DNA of 33,499 nt from a virus. Position numbers and translations under genes: made by a program. Location: positions 1 through 33,499 of the IMG/VR virus record IMGVR_UViG_3300006870_000041. One strand, given 5' to 3'. The notes beneath the pieces are model-generated. The model had not been told where the DNA came from and made no database searches. It saw only the letters and a program-made list of their open reading frames with translations. Below, one piece after another: positions 15,098 through 21,682 of this stretch (its first letter is position 1; each line of letters opens with the position of its first letter).

Positions 15098-15345
15098 AAT
15101 TCAACTCCTTCCCTACTAGGGACCAATTCGTGAGAGATCGTAAATTTATTTTTAAAGTCGTCTAATTCTCTTACGAATATCACATGCGGGTCGTAGTATT
15201 TAACGTAAGATACCGCTTCAACCCATTCACCTGTTACAGGTTCTTTAAGTTTAACGAAACCAAGGATATTATAAACTTCCATGTCGTGCGACACATGTGC
15301 GCTACCTTTATAGTGGTAATTAGCACTCGTTACTAAATCGTTCAT
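15094..15345 (-). CDS. Small beta-rich protein, DUF1653-like
   Basis: 83 residues with GGAGA before the ATG. YHYKGSAHVSHDMEVYNILGFVK, then SYVKYYD.HVIFVRELDDFKNKF, has the order of DUF1653 (Y-H-x-K-G, a valine-rich strand, an aromatic strand, then a W/F-V-R-x-x-x-x-F end). Function of that family is unknown. First gene after the promoter at 15389-15416. Confidence 0.5.
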   Translation of the reverse strand: MNDLVTSANYHYKGSAHVSHDMEVYNILGFVKLKEPVTGEWVEAVSYVKYYDPHVIFVRELDDFKNKFTISHELVPSREGVEL

Positions 15346-15388
15346 TTGTTTTAAGTCTCCAAAAGAATAAGTCTCAATGTTTAGAAAG

Positions 15389-15416
15389 CATATAACCCCA
15401 AATCAGGGTACGTCAA
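15389..15416 (-). promoter_or_regulatory. Promoter of the minus regulatory operon
   Basis: On the minus strand TTGACG (15416-15411), 16-bp spacer, TATATG (15394-15389), 44 bases before the ATG at 15345. The spacer holds ACCC-TGATTT-GGGGT, a short inverted repeat that could be an operator. Confidence 0.55.
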
Positions 15417-15419
15417 TAA

Positions 15420-15896
15420 TTAATTTTCAAATTCTTTTTTTAATTTTTCGTACTGTTTACGACGTTTCTCTTTATCGTCAGGTAACATGTCACTTTTAAG
15501 TTTGTAGCAAAGATAACCAGGAGCTTCTTCAGGCCTATTGGCCAATTTAGGTTTTTTATAAGTGGCGATAACACCAGATTTAATGAGGTCTTCTAAAGCT
15601 TTTAAAAGATCGGCCTTATCATCGATACCTATATCTTGGCGAGACAAACATAATAAATCTTTACCTAAGTGACCTTTAGCAGTTTTAACATAATTGATGA
15701 TCTTTGCTTGATCTGACTCATTTGATTTAGCTGATACAACACCAAGGTTGTAGTCGAAAGGGTTCTTATTCGACATTTCATTATCTAAAGCTATGGCCAA
15801 TAAACGACTCTTAGGTATTTTCTTGTTTTCAGCATACTTATAGAGTTCTTTATAGTGGTGTTCAGAAACGTAAGTCGTTAGCTTTCTAAATGGCAT
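15420..15896 (-). CDS. Possible ribbon-helix-helix/winged DNA-binding protein
   Basis: 158 residues from the ATG at 15896, preceded by AAGGAGATAAAACCC; a longer frame to 15956 lacks such a site. The start FRKLTTYVSEHHYKELYKYAENKKIPKSRLLAIALDNEM has the beta-strand and two-helix order of RHH proteins. The C-terminal half (DKADLLKALEDLIKSGVIATYKK) reads as a winged helix, then a basic coiled tail. It is the gene nearest the palindromic operator at 15995, so it may be autoregulated, which is inference. Confidence 0.6.
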   Translation of the reverse strand: MPFRKLTTYVSEHHYKELYKYAENKKIPKSRLLAIALDNEMSNKNPFDYNLGVVSAKSNESDQAKIINYVKTAKGHLGKDLLCLSRQDIGIDDKADLLKALEDLIKSGVIATYKKPKLANRPEEAPGYLCYKLKSDMLPDDKEKRRKQYEKLKKEFEN

Positions 15897-15975
15897 GGGT
15901 TTTATCTCCTTTTTAAAATTTCCCCAACCGTACACCGTTAGTAAATTGAAAGTCAAATGACGAAAACAGAGTGTG

Positions 15976-15981
15976 ATAATA
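15976..15981 (-). promoter_or_regulatory. Candidate -10 box of the minus gene at 15896
   Basis: TATTAT on the minus strand, with the palindrome at 15995-16007 covering where a -35 box would lie. No good -35 hexamer is visible. Confidence 0.3.
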
Positions 15982-15993
15982 TGCGATAAGATA

Positions 15994-16008
15994 TAGAACT
16001 ATGTTCTA
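15994..16008. promoter_or_regulatory. Operator 1: TAGAAC-TAT-GTTCTA palindrome
   Basis: Perfect 6-bp arms around a 3-bp centre, positioned over the -35 region of the leftward promoter. Core GAACNNNGTTC is shared with three sites to the right. Confidence 0.75.
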
Positions 16009-16058
16009 AACTAATGAATAAATAAAAATGGTTTATGTATGTAAAGGGGCGGGCGTGG

Positions 16059-16166
16059 TTTTTGGAAAGTGCCTAATCACCCTTTTGTTAGGGAGTAAAT
16101 ATAGAAAACAAATGTTGCACTATATTTGCTTCCTAATTTACACCCTTGGGTGGGACTCTCCAAAAA
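16059..16166 (+). ncRNA. Large nested hairpin, possible structured RNA
   Basis: Outer arms 16059-16073 and 16152-16166 pair at 13 of 15 positions. A 5-bp CACCC/GGGTG pairing at 16078-16082 and 16148-16152 lies within (one base shared with the outer stem). The inner arms 16088-16104 and 16120-16136 pair over all 17 positions if two G-U pairs are allowed, around a 15-base loop. The G-U pairs favour an RNA role over cruciform DNA. The G-rich AAGGGGCGGGCGTGG lies just upstream. It sits inside the divergent control region where no credible gene is seen. Confidence 0.55.
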
Positions 16167-16292
16167 TATCATATAAATTACACTATGTAAAACTCTTTAA
16201 AATCATACACTTACAGTTATCCTTGGTTACGTTAAATAATGCAACGCTAATAAATAGTAAACGGAGCGTTATAAATAACTAATGTAAAAATT

Positions 16293-16403
16293 AGAACAGA
16301 GTTCTTCAAGGTGTAGAAGGGTAATATAAACGTAAAAGTAAACGAAGAACAGTGTTCCAAATGTTAGGGGGTGGAGAGTTGATAGTATTAAAGAACAGTG
16401 TTC
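16293..16403. promoter_or_regulatory. Operators 2-4: GAACNNNGTTC cluster
   Basis: GAAC-AGA-GTTC at 16294-16304, GAAC-AGT-GTTC at 16347-16357 and 16393-16403, spaced 53 and 46 bases. The last lies where the -35 box of the rightward promoter would be (TATAAC at 16423-16428). Each is an 11-bp palindrome with 4-bp arms. The stretch 16009-16468 otherwise holds the nested hairpin and no convincing coding sequence. Confidence 0.75.
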
Positions 16404-16468
16404 CAAAATTAATCTATTGTCATATAACGTGGGAGTGGATAGTAATGTTAAGTAAACGGAGAGTGATA

Positions 16469-16726
16469 ATGACGATATTTGATGCATTAAAGAGTTTAAC
16501 AGAACGTGAGATATTCTTTTGTTTTCAAAGCAGGGCGGGTTATAAGTTCTACAATCTGGCCGTTGCTGATCCAACCGGAAAAGTTCACCACTTCCATTCT
16601 GATAACCTTGGCCATATAAAAGATGAGTTAGATTTGATGTGGGACTTTGATAAACCCGCTGTAGTTAAAACCACCGCAAGAGGTAGTAAAAAGTTACCCA
16701 TTCCAGCGGGATTACCTGTACCATAA
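16469..16726 (+). CDS. Small protein, unknown
   Basis: 85 residues from the ATG at 16469, with GGAG about eight bases upstream; the frame is open further upstream but runs through the operators. Mixed alpha/beta: TIFDALKSLTEREIFFCF, then FYNLAVADPTGKVHHFHSD, an acidic helix and a Lys/Pro-rich end. First gene of the rightward operon that leads to the HNH gene. No family recognised. Confidence 0.55.
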   Translation: MTIFDALKSLTEREIFFCFQSRAGYKFYNLAVADPTGKVHHFHSDNLGHIKDELDLMWDFDKPAVVKTTARGSKKLPIPAGLPVP

Positions 16727-16729
16727 GAT

Positions 16730-17131
16730 ATGCCTAAAAAACCAAAGCAATTTAAACCCAATCGACACGTATCGAATAAGAAGTATAGAAGACCAGGACA
16801 ACTCTCGGCTAGAGAGAAAGGTTACGATTCAAATTGGGATAAGTATCGCTTCAGGTTCCTACATCACAATCCAAAGTGTTATGTGTGTGGTGCTAAATCA
16901 ACGGTGGTGGATCATTACGTAGCGTGGAAAGTAGATAAGGAAAAGTATTTTTGGAATGAGCAAAACTTTTGTCCTATGTGTCAGTATTGTCACAACTACG
17001 TGACTGGAAAGTTTGATAAACATAAAGTACCGTTATGTGCAGAGAAGAGTGAGTGGATAAAAGAACAAAGAGAAAAGTTTAATATTAACATCAAGGTAAA
17101 AATTGTTAAGTTACCAAAGGAAGTTAAGTAA
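16730..17131 (+). CDS. HNH endonuclease, packaging-associated (gp74-like)
   Basis: 133 residues. A basic N-terminus, RGYDS.W-type segment (REKGYDSNWDKYRFRFL), CYVCG zinc pair at about 50-53, VVDHYVAW with the catalytic D-H, then NEQNFCPMCQYCHNYVTGK with the second zinc pair and last His. This is the pattern of HK97 gp74-like HNH proteins, which nick DNA and stimulate terminase in cos phages. Here it lies about 6 kb before the terminase genes, separated by the accessory cassette. Confidence 0.85.
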   Translation: MPKKPKQFKPNRHVSNKKYRRPGQLSAREKGYDSNWDKYRFRFLHHNPKCYVCGAKSTVVDHYVAWKVDKEKYFWNEQNFCPMCQYCHNYVTGKFDKHKVPLCAEKSEWIKEQREKFNINIKVKIVKLPKEVK

Positions 17132-17132
17132 T

Positions 17133-17354
17133 ATGAGTGATCTATTTAAAAAGTTTGAAGAGTTATTAAAGAAGTACAACCTAACCAAGCAATACGCAGA
17201 TAATGTTAAACAGTATCACAACAAAGCACCTGAAGAGTTTTGTAAAAGTGAACCTAACAATGGATGGGTGATGAGAGCGTTCAATTGGGAGAAGGTTACT
17301 CCAAACGCTAAGGTTTGGAAGAGAGTACATAAAGAGTGGGTAGGAATGTTGTAG
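17133..17354 (+). CDS. Small helical protein, unknown
   Basis: 73 residues from the ATG at 17133 (a longer frame begins inside the HNH gene). Coiled N-terminal helix (LFKKFEELLKKYNL), then aromatic and basic turns (NWEKVTPNAKVWKRVHKEW). Its stop overlaps the next gene's GTG. No family recognised. Confidence 0.55.
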   Translation: MSDLFKKFEELLKKYNLTKQYADNVKQYHNKAPEEFCKSEPNNGWVMRAFNWEKVTPNAKVWKRVHKEWVGML

Positions 17355-17686
17355 TGGATTTAACACTCACTCGTCCTTGTGATAATTGTCCATTTAGAAC
17401 AGACGTAACACCTTATTTGAGTTACGAAAGAGCTAATGAGATTGCGTTAGCTTTAGACTGTGATGAATCTTTCAGTTGTCACAAGACTTCAACATGTCAG
17501 GGAAAGAGTAACATGGACAAAGGTGTGAAACATTGTGCTGGAGCTATGATAATGATGGAGAAGATGAACAGACCTAATCAATGGATGAGAATATGTGAAC
17601 GTATAGGTCATTACGACAGGAGAAAATTAGATATGAACTCTCCTGTTTACCATGACTTCGATCATTTCGTAGATGCTCATGAGTAA
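17354..17686 (+). CDS. Cys/His cluster protein, DUF6283-like
   Basis: 110 residues from a GTG that overlaps the previous stop (TAGTG), with AGGA upstream; a GTG at 17336 is an alternative. PCDNCPFR, then FSCHKTSTCQ, then KHCAGAMIMM follows the CxxCPFR...CH.T...CAG pattern of the DUF6283-type phage proteins. The conserved Cys and His suggest a bound metal or iron-sulfur cluster. Function is not established. Confidence 0.65.
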   Translation: MDLTLTRPCDNCPFRTDVTPYLSYERANEIALALDCDESFSCHKTSTCQGKSNMDKGVKHCAGAMIMMEKMNRPNQWMRICERIGHYDRRKLDMNSPVYHDFDHFVDAHE

Positions 17687-17707
17687 AAGGGTAGGCCCCT
17701 TCTTTTC
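17687..17707 (+). terminator. Possible terminator after the DUF6283-like gene
   Basis: AAGGG and CCCTT can form a 5-bp hairpin with a short loop, followed by CTTTTC. Weak stem and short U-tract. Confidence 0.3.
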
Positions 17708-17771
17708 TAGAGACTGAAAAAAAATTTAAGGGGGCGGTCACTATTTGGATCGTCCACCAAGGAGAGACTTA

Positions 17772-17993
17772 ATGGAAGAAGATGTAAAGATTAAAGAAGG
17801 TATCTGGTTTCATCCAGAAAAGGGAACCGCAATAGTGTGGTTTAATTACGGTAAAAATAGATGGGTTATTCACCGTGGTAAATACTGGTTTTGTAAATAT
17901 GCAAATGAATGGTTCCCATCAACTCAAGAATTTTTCATGAAGTCATACATAAATAAAGTAATGAAAGATTACGAATTTATTTGTGAATATTAA
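17772..17993 (+). CDS. Small aromatic-rich protein, unknown
   Basis: 73 residues from the ATG at 17772 with AAGGAGAGA upstream; a longer frame lacks this. Beta-rich with many Trp/Tyr/Phe (GIWFHPEKGTAIVWFNYGKN, HRGKYWFCKYANEWFP). Last gene before the long non-coding region. No family recognised. Confidence 0.6.
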   Translation: MEEDVKIKEGIWFHPEKGTAIVWFNYGKNRWVIHRGKYWFCKYANEWFPSTQEFFMKSYINKVMKDYEFICEY

Positions 17994-18010
17994 ACCAATC
18001 CCTTGGTGAA

Positions 18011-18160
18011 TGTTTAATAAATATAATTTATAAAATACCAAAAAATTTTTAAAATATTTTTGTAGTTTTTTTAAAATTTTATAAAATTATTTTTTTTTAA
18101 TTTAATATTTTTAAAAAATGTTTCTAAATTTTTAAATTTTTTTAAATGATAATTTAATTA
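18011..18160. other. Extremely AT-rich block, candidate DNA unwinding element
   Basis: I count 8 G/C bases in these 150 (about 95% AT), mostly short A and T runs. It is followed within 60 bases by the first of a family of dyad repeats. An easily melted block next to repeated protein sites is the usual plan of a replication origin. No gene is seen in 17994-18799. Confidence 0.5.
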
Positions 18161-18221
18161 TTATGGTTTTTGAAAAACCTATCGAAAGTGAGCTTTTTAC
18201 AAACCAAAGATTTTACAATAT

Positions 18222-18469
18222 TTAAGTGGTTGATTTTACTAGGGTTGTAAGTGCGCGAAATCACGTAGAAAATCAAAAGTTGTAAGTGCGCGAAATCACT
18301 AGGTTTTTCCAAAATTTCCAAAAATTCAAAAAACTGAAAAATGTAAGTGCCTGAAAATAGATGAAAATTACTAAATTTTGAAAACTATTTGTAAAGAAAA
18401 CTTGATAATTCAAAGCTTTGAAACGATGGAAAAGACTAAATGAATAGTTAAGTACCTGAAAATAGGTAC
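18222..18469. repeat. Left set of 22-bp dyad repeats (five copies)
   Basis: Copies at 18222, 18247, 18282, 18343 and 18448, each 22 bp: left half-site GTAAGTR (some begin TTAAGT), an 8-bp core of the CCTGAAAT type, and a right half-site like YACGTAC. Copy two carries a G in the left arm and the matching C in the right arm, as expected for a protein that reads both halves. Spacing is irregular (25, 35, 61, 105). The same motif recurs beyond the cassette at 21924-22196. Confidence 0.75.
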
Positions 18470-18544
18470 AAATAACTAAATCATTTTTGAATTCTCTAAA
18501 ATATTTCAAGTCATAAACCTTTATGAATCGTTTTCGGCCTTTCT

Positions 18545-18591
18545 AAGCGTTTTTAAAAAAATACCTATGTGTTAACTCACATAAAACGCTT
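18545..18591. other. Nested inverted repeat
   Basis: AAGCGTTTT (18545-18553) pairs with AAAACGCTT (18583-18591); inside lies TATGTG-TTAACT-CACATA. Could be a structured leader or protein-binding site in the non-coding region. Confidence 0.45.
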
Positions 18592-18606
18592 AAAACGTTT
18601 CTATTC

Positions 18607-18666
18607 TATCGGTGCGCACGTTCGACGATAACTGTTTGAAATTATGTCAATAGTTTATCGGTGCGC
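18607..18666 (+). repeat. Two TATCGGTGCGC direct repeats
   Basis: Exact 11-mers at 18607-18617 and 18656-18666; the first runs into GTGCGCAC, a perfect 8-bp palindrome. They sit 70-130 bases upstream of the cassette promoter. Confidence 0.55.
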
Positions 18667-18734
18667 TTTGAGCATAATCAATGAGGATAAAAGCGTGAAA
18701 ATATTACATTTTTTAAATTTTTTTCCGAAAAGTC

Positions 18735-18763
18735 TTGTGTCGAACGTCGAACGATAGTAATAT
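18735..18763 (+). promoter_or_regulatory. Candidate promoter/operator of the accessory cassette
   Basis: TTGTGT (18735-18740), 17-bp spacer, TAATAT (18758-18763), about 36 bases before the first cassette ATG. TCGAACG is tandemly repeated (18740-18753) in the spacer, and its inverse CGTTCGA occurs at 18619, suggesting a repressor or activator site. Confidence 0.5.
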
Positions 18764-18799
18764 AAAGGTAGAAATTAAACATTAATAAGGAAAAACAAA

Positions 18800-19090
18800 A
18801 TGAAAGAAGAAACAAAAGAAAAACTATATAAAAAAACTTTTGAACATTTTAAGAATGACTTTGATTTAGAAAATGATGATAGCGGTTTCAAATTTTCGTT
18901 TGCCTTCGCTTTACGTGAAATATGCAATTTGTATCATGACGGCATGTTTTCAGAATTATATATTCTTGGAAGTGCTTTAAGTATTGAATGGCGTTTTGAT
19001 TCACCTTATGAAACGTATGACGAAAACGATATAGAACAAAAAGAATGTTACGAGTTTTTTTTAGATGAATTCAATTTAAGGGATATTTAA
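18800..19090 (+). CDS. Acidic accessory protein, unknown
   Basis: 96 residues with AAGGA before the ATG. Acidic and aromatic, helical (FKFSFAFALREICNLYHDGMFSELYILGSALSIEW). First gene of an AT-rich, same-strand set of eight. Its A-rich coding sequence is unlike the head genes. No family recognised. Confidence 0.6.
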   Translation: MKEETKEKLYKKTFEHFKNDFDLENDDSGFKFSFAFALREICNLYHDGMFSELYILGSALSIEWRFDSPYETYDENDIEQKECYEFFLDEFNLRDI

Positions 19091-19092
19091 AA

Positions 19093-19479
19093 ATGAAAAA
19101 TGAATATTATATGGCTGATTATTATCATTGTAATAATTGCGACAATTACGCAGACGATATCATAAGTGAAAAAGAAAAAGTAATATGTGAAAATTGTGAT
19201 GAAACAATGATAGCCGTTTTTAGTGAATTATTATTATCAGACTTCCATGGTATTTATATTCCTAAAGTTTTTGTAGAAAGTTTTGATTTAGAAAAATGGA
19301 ATTTAAAACTTGATAAAGAAGAAAAAGAAATTTTAAATAATCCCGAAAACGAATCATATTGGGATTCTTGGAATGATGTTTTAAACAATGCTGAATTAAT
19401 CGATAAAGATAAAAATAAATATTTTTTGCATCAAGATGGTGACTTATTCGCAAAATGTTACGTTGAATTTAAAGGATAA
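19093..19479 (+). CDS. Zinc-ribbon accessory protein of a common phage/plasmid family
   Basis: 128 residues. CNNC and CENC (about residues 13-36) form an N-terminal zinc ribbon. The rest holds IYIPKVFVESFD and YWDSWNDVLNNAELIDKDK, then FLHQDGDLFA, a pattern I associate with small phage and plasmid accessory proteins (x-W-D-x-W-D-x-V-L-N-N-A, then Y-Q-D-G-D-L-W). Their function is not established. It is the only zinc protein of the cassette. Confidence 0.65.
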   Translation: MKNEYYMADYYHCNNCDNYADDIISEKEKVICENCDETMIAVFSELLLSDFHGIYIPKVFVESFDLEKWNLKLDKEEKEILNNPENESYWDSWNDVLNNAELIDKDKNKYFLHQDGDLFAKCYVEFKG

Positions 19480-19483
19480 AAAA

Positions 19484-19813
19484 ATGAATAGTATGACACA
19501 TAAAAAAATGGTCCCTGATATTCAAGTATTTTTTACGAATAACAAGAATAAAACGTGGTTTTTAGCAATTACCACCGAATATCCAAAATTTAAATTTGTT
19601 AAAATGAATCGAACGTCTAAAGGTTATAGTTTCAATGATGTTTTAAAAATTAATAATGTTGTCGCTACTATATCAATGGGCTATCACTTGGATTATATGT
19701 CAAGTGAAGAACTACGCGCAATAGATGAATATTTAGAAGAAAATTATTTAGCAAAAAATATTTATAATGAGGCGGTTAAAAATACTTTTACGGCCGACGA
19801 TATACCATTTTAA
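19484..19813 (+). CDS. Accessory protein, unknown
   Basis: 109 residues from the ATG at 19484 with AAAGGAT upstream; the longer frame starts within the preceding gene. Alpha/beta (IQVFFTNNKNKTWFLAITTE, then YHLDYMSSEELRAIDEYLEE). Ends in an ADDIPF tail like the acidic tip of SSB proteins (DDDIPF), so it may dock on the same partners; that link is inference. Confidence 0.6.
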   Translation: MNSMTHKKMVPDIQVFFTNNKNKTWFLAITTEYPKFKFVKMNRTSKGYSFNDVLKINNVVATISMGYHLDYMSSEELRAIDEYLEENYLAKNIYNEAVKNTFTADDIPF

Positions 19814-19830
19814 AAAAGGATAGGTGAATT

Positions 19831-19986
19831 ATGAAAAAATATAGAATCGATTATGCTTTTCAAAAAATTTATATTTTCGATCATAATCAAAACGCTTATT
19901 TATTTTTTTGTACTTTTCAAAGTATCGGAGCAAAAAAAAGCAATAGAGAAAAAACAATTTTAAAATTATTAGAAAAGGATAAATAA
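19831..19986 (+). CDS. 51-residue basic protein, unknown
   Basis: A short frame that fills the gap between its neighbours, with AAAGGATAGGTGA upstream. Aromatic-rich first half (YAFQKIYIFDHNQNAYLFFCTF), basic helical second half. No family recognised. Confidence 0.6.
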   Translation: MKKYRIDYAFQKIYIFDHNQNAYLFFCTFQSIGAKKSNREKTILKLLEKDK

Positions 19987-19989
19987 ATT

Positions 19990-20598
19990 ATGAGACAAGA
20001 AACAATAATAAAAACATATTTAAAATTTAATGAATTGAATGACGAACAAAAAGAAAAAGTGATCGAAAATAATAGAGATATAAATACCGATTATGAATGG
20101 TGGCAATTTACTAAAGAAGACTTTCACGCGCAATTAGATATTCTTGGCTTTTACGATGTTGAAAGTTATTTCAGTGGTTTCTGGTCACAAGGCGATGGCG
20201 CATCTTTCACCGGAAAATTTAGCTATCCAGAAAATGAAAAAGAAATAGAAACAATTTTAAAAAACTTAATAGATAATTATAATTATAAAGACGATAAGTT
20301 AGACTATGCTAAAAATATTCTACGCAATGCCATGATAGAAAAAAAGAAAGATATAGATGACGATTATTATCCTTGCGAATTAGAAATTTATTCACGTTCC
20401 AATTACTGCCATTCTAATACAATGCAATTATTAAATAATGACAATGATTGTTTTTTAGAAAATTGTCGATGGCTTGCCGATGAATATTATAAAACTTTAG
20501 ACGATGAATATTATTATTTAGTAAGTGATGAGGCGATAACAGAAACATTAATAATTAATGACTATGAATTTGATATAGATACTTTAAAAATAGGATGA
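19990..20598 (+). CDS. Widespread phage accessory protein (YFSGFWSQGDGA motif)
   Basis: 202 residues, the largest of the cassette. EWWQFTKEDFHAQLDILGF, YFSGFWSQGDGASFTG, and the C-terminal LADEYYKTLDDEYYYLVSDE are hallmarks of a widespread phage protein sometimes labelled antitoxin of a toxin-antitoxin stability system. No partner toxin is apparent and the function is not established. Acidic and aromatic; it may mimic DNA, which is speculation. Confidence 0.75.
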   Translation: MRQETIIKTYLKFNELNDEQKEKVIENNRDINTDYEWWQFTKEDFHAQLDILGFYDVESYFSGFWSQGDGASFTGKFSYPENEKEIETILKNLIDNYNYKDDKLDYAKNILRNAMIEKKKDIDDDYYPCELEIYSRSNYCHSNTMQLLNNDNDCFLENCRWLADEYYKTLDDEYYYLVSDEAITETLIINDYEFDIDTLKIG

Positions 20599-20604
20599 AT
20601 AAAA

Positions 20605-20895
20605 ATGACTTTAGAAATAAAAACAAATAATCAATTTAGAGAAATTATTTACTGGTATGATTTAACAGAAAAAGAAAAAGATGAATTAAAAGATAATTAC
20701 GACACAATAGAGGAAAGTAGTTTTTTTAGATATAAAAATCAAGTTTATGATTTAAACGACTTTATGAGGCTAGAAAAAAATTCTCTCTTTCCCGATTCTT
20801 GGCATGGTTATTCAAACGATAGTTTTTTTTCAGGTATTTTAATTGAACTAAGTAATTGTGGTGATGGTGTAAAGGTAGGTTTTTATGCCTGTTAA
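20605..20895 (+). CDS. Phage/plasmid accessory protein (FFRYKxxVYDLxDFMR)
   Basis: 96 residues. FFRYKNQVYDLNDFMRLEK, then FPDSWHGYSNDSFFSGILIE, then GDGVKVGFY matches a small family often seen in phage and plasmid accessory regions with the preceding gene's family. Overlaps the next gene by 11 bases. Function unknown. Confidence 0.7.
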   Translation: MTLEIKTNNQFREIIYWYDLTEKEKDELKDNYDTIEESSFFRYKNQVYDLNDFMRLEKNSLFPDSWHGYSNDSFFSGILIELSNCGDGVKVGFYAC

Positions 20896-21142
20896 ATTTG
20901 ATGAATATAGCGCGACAATATGTAAGCATTATATTACTGCGATTGAATACTATGATATTTCAGGTTTAACCGGTAGTGAAATTAAAAATATCAATGAATT
21001 TTTAGATCAATGGCCTAACGCTTGTTTTGAGTATAGTGAGGAAAGTGATTTTTGCCGTGATGATATTACAGGTTTAATGGCCGACTGTATAGAGGTAAAA
21101 ATATTTATACCAAAAAAGGAAAATTTAAAACTTATTAAATAG
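20885..21142 (+). CDS. Small acidic accessory protein
   Basis: 85 residues, with GGTAGG upstream inside the previous gene. SGLTGSEIKNINEFLDQWPN, then FEYSEESDFCRDDITGLMAD, then a VKIFIPKK strand resembles a small accessory family (DUF6926-like) that travels with the two genes upstream. Function unknown. Confidence 0.6.
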   Translation: MPVKFDEYSATICKHYITAIEYYDISGLTGSEIKNINEFLDQWPNACFEYSEESDFCRDDITGLMADCIEVKIFIPKKENLKLIK

Positions 21143-21153
21143 GAAAATGAAAA

Positions 21154-21342
21154 ATGAATAATGAAAAAACAGAAAGAATCGCAGCGCGAATTTTACCCGT
21201 AAACAAAAGGAAAATAAGGCGATATTTTAAAACTTATACTTTTAGAGATATTTTGGAAGCGGTAATTTCACTATTTGAAAATGATAAAACTTTTAAAAAT
21301 AAATTTATTAAAACATTAAAAGAATTGAAAGAGGAAAGTTAA
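21154..21342 (+). CDS. Small basic helical protein, unknown
   Basis: 62 residues, Lys/Arg-rich throughout and helical (ERIAARILPVNKRKIRRYF, then a helix to the end). Last gene of the cassette and directly followed by its terminator. May bind nucleic acid; no family recognised. Confidence 0.55.
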   Translation: MNNEKTERIAARILPVNKRKIRRYFKTYTFRDILEAVISLFENDKTFKNKFIKTLKELKEES

Positions 21343-21371
21343 AAAAGCTTTTTAAAATTCTCGAATAATTT

Positions 21372-21396
21372 AGGCCCTCATATTGGGCCTTTTTTA
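21372..21396 (+). terminator. Terminator of the accessory cassette
   Basis: AGGCCC (21372-21377) and GGGCCT (21385-21390) around a 7-base loop, followed by TTTTTT with one A shortly after. It lies between convergent genes and could work in both directions. Confidence 0.75.
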
Positions 21397-21621
21397 TTTT
21401 AAAGTAATATTCAAAAATTCTATATTTTCAATAATTGCTTTACTTATCTTTTCGCTAATTGATTCTATATTCCTTTTATTGAATCCTATTTTCCCTAATT
21501 CCTTGGCTATTGTGTCGCCTTCTTTATATTCAATTTCATATACGTTTTTTCTATGATGAATTATTATCAATTTCTTATTGTCTAGATGCTCAATACTGAC
21601 TTTGATTAATTTACGTTTCAT
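21394..21621 (-). CDS. Small protein convergent to the cassette, unknown
   Basis: 75 residues. Alpha/beta: KVSIEHLDNKKLIIIHHR, YEIEYKEGD, then a helix (IESISEKISKAIIENIEF). Its ribosome site is weak (AGGG, 10 bases away). Transcription into it would begin beside the minisatellite at 21683-21836. No family recognised. Confidence 0.5.
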   Translation of the reverse strand: MKRKLIKVSIEHLDNKKLIIIHHRKNVYEIEYKEGDTIAKELGKIGFNKRNIESISEKISKAIIENIEFLNITLK

Positions 21622-21682
21622 ATACGGTGCCCTAGTGAAAAGTGAAATAGTCGTAAAATTTTTAGGGGCGCTTATCTTTTGG

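Noticed and set aside
15994-16008. Bacterial LexA (SOS) box
   Set aside because: Centre is 3 bp, not the 4 bp of the Gram-positive box, and all four sites are in one phage control region.
16028-16282. 84-codon open frame in the control region
   Set aside because: No ribosome site, hydrophobic nonsense-like composition, and it covers the nested hairpin.
18273-18509. 78-codon minus-strand frame
   Set aside because: Low-complexity Phe-rich translation of the repeat region with no ribosome site.
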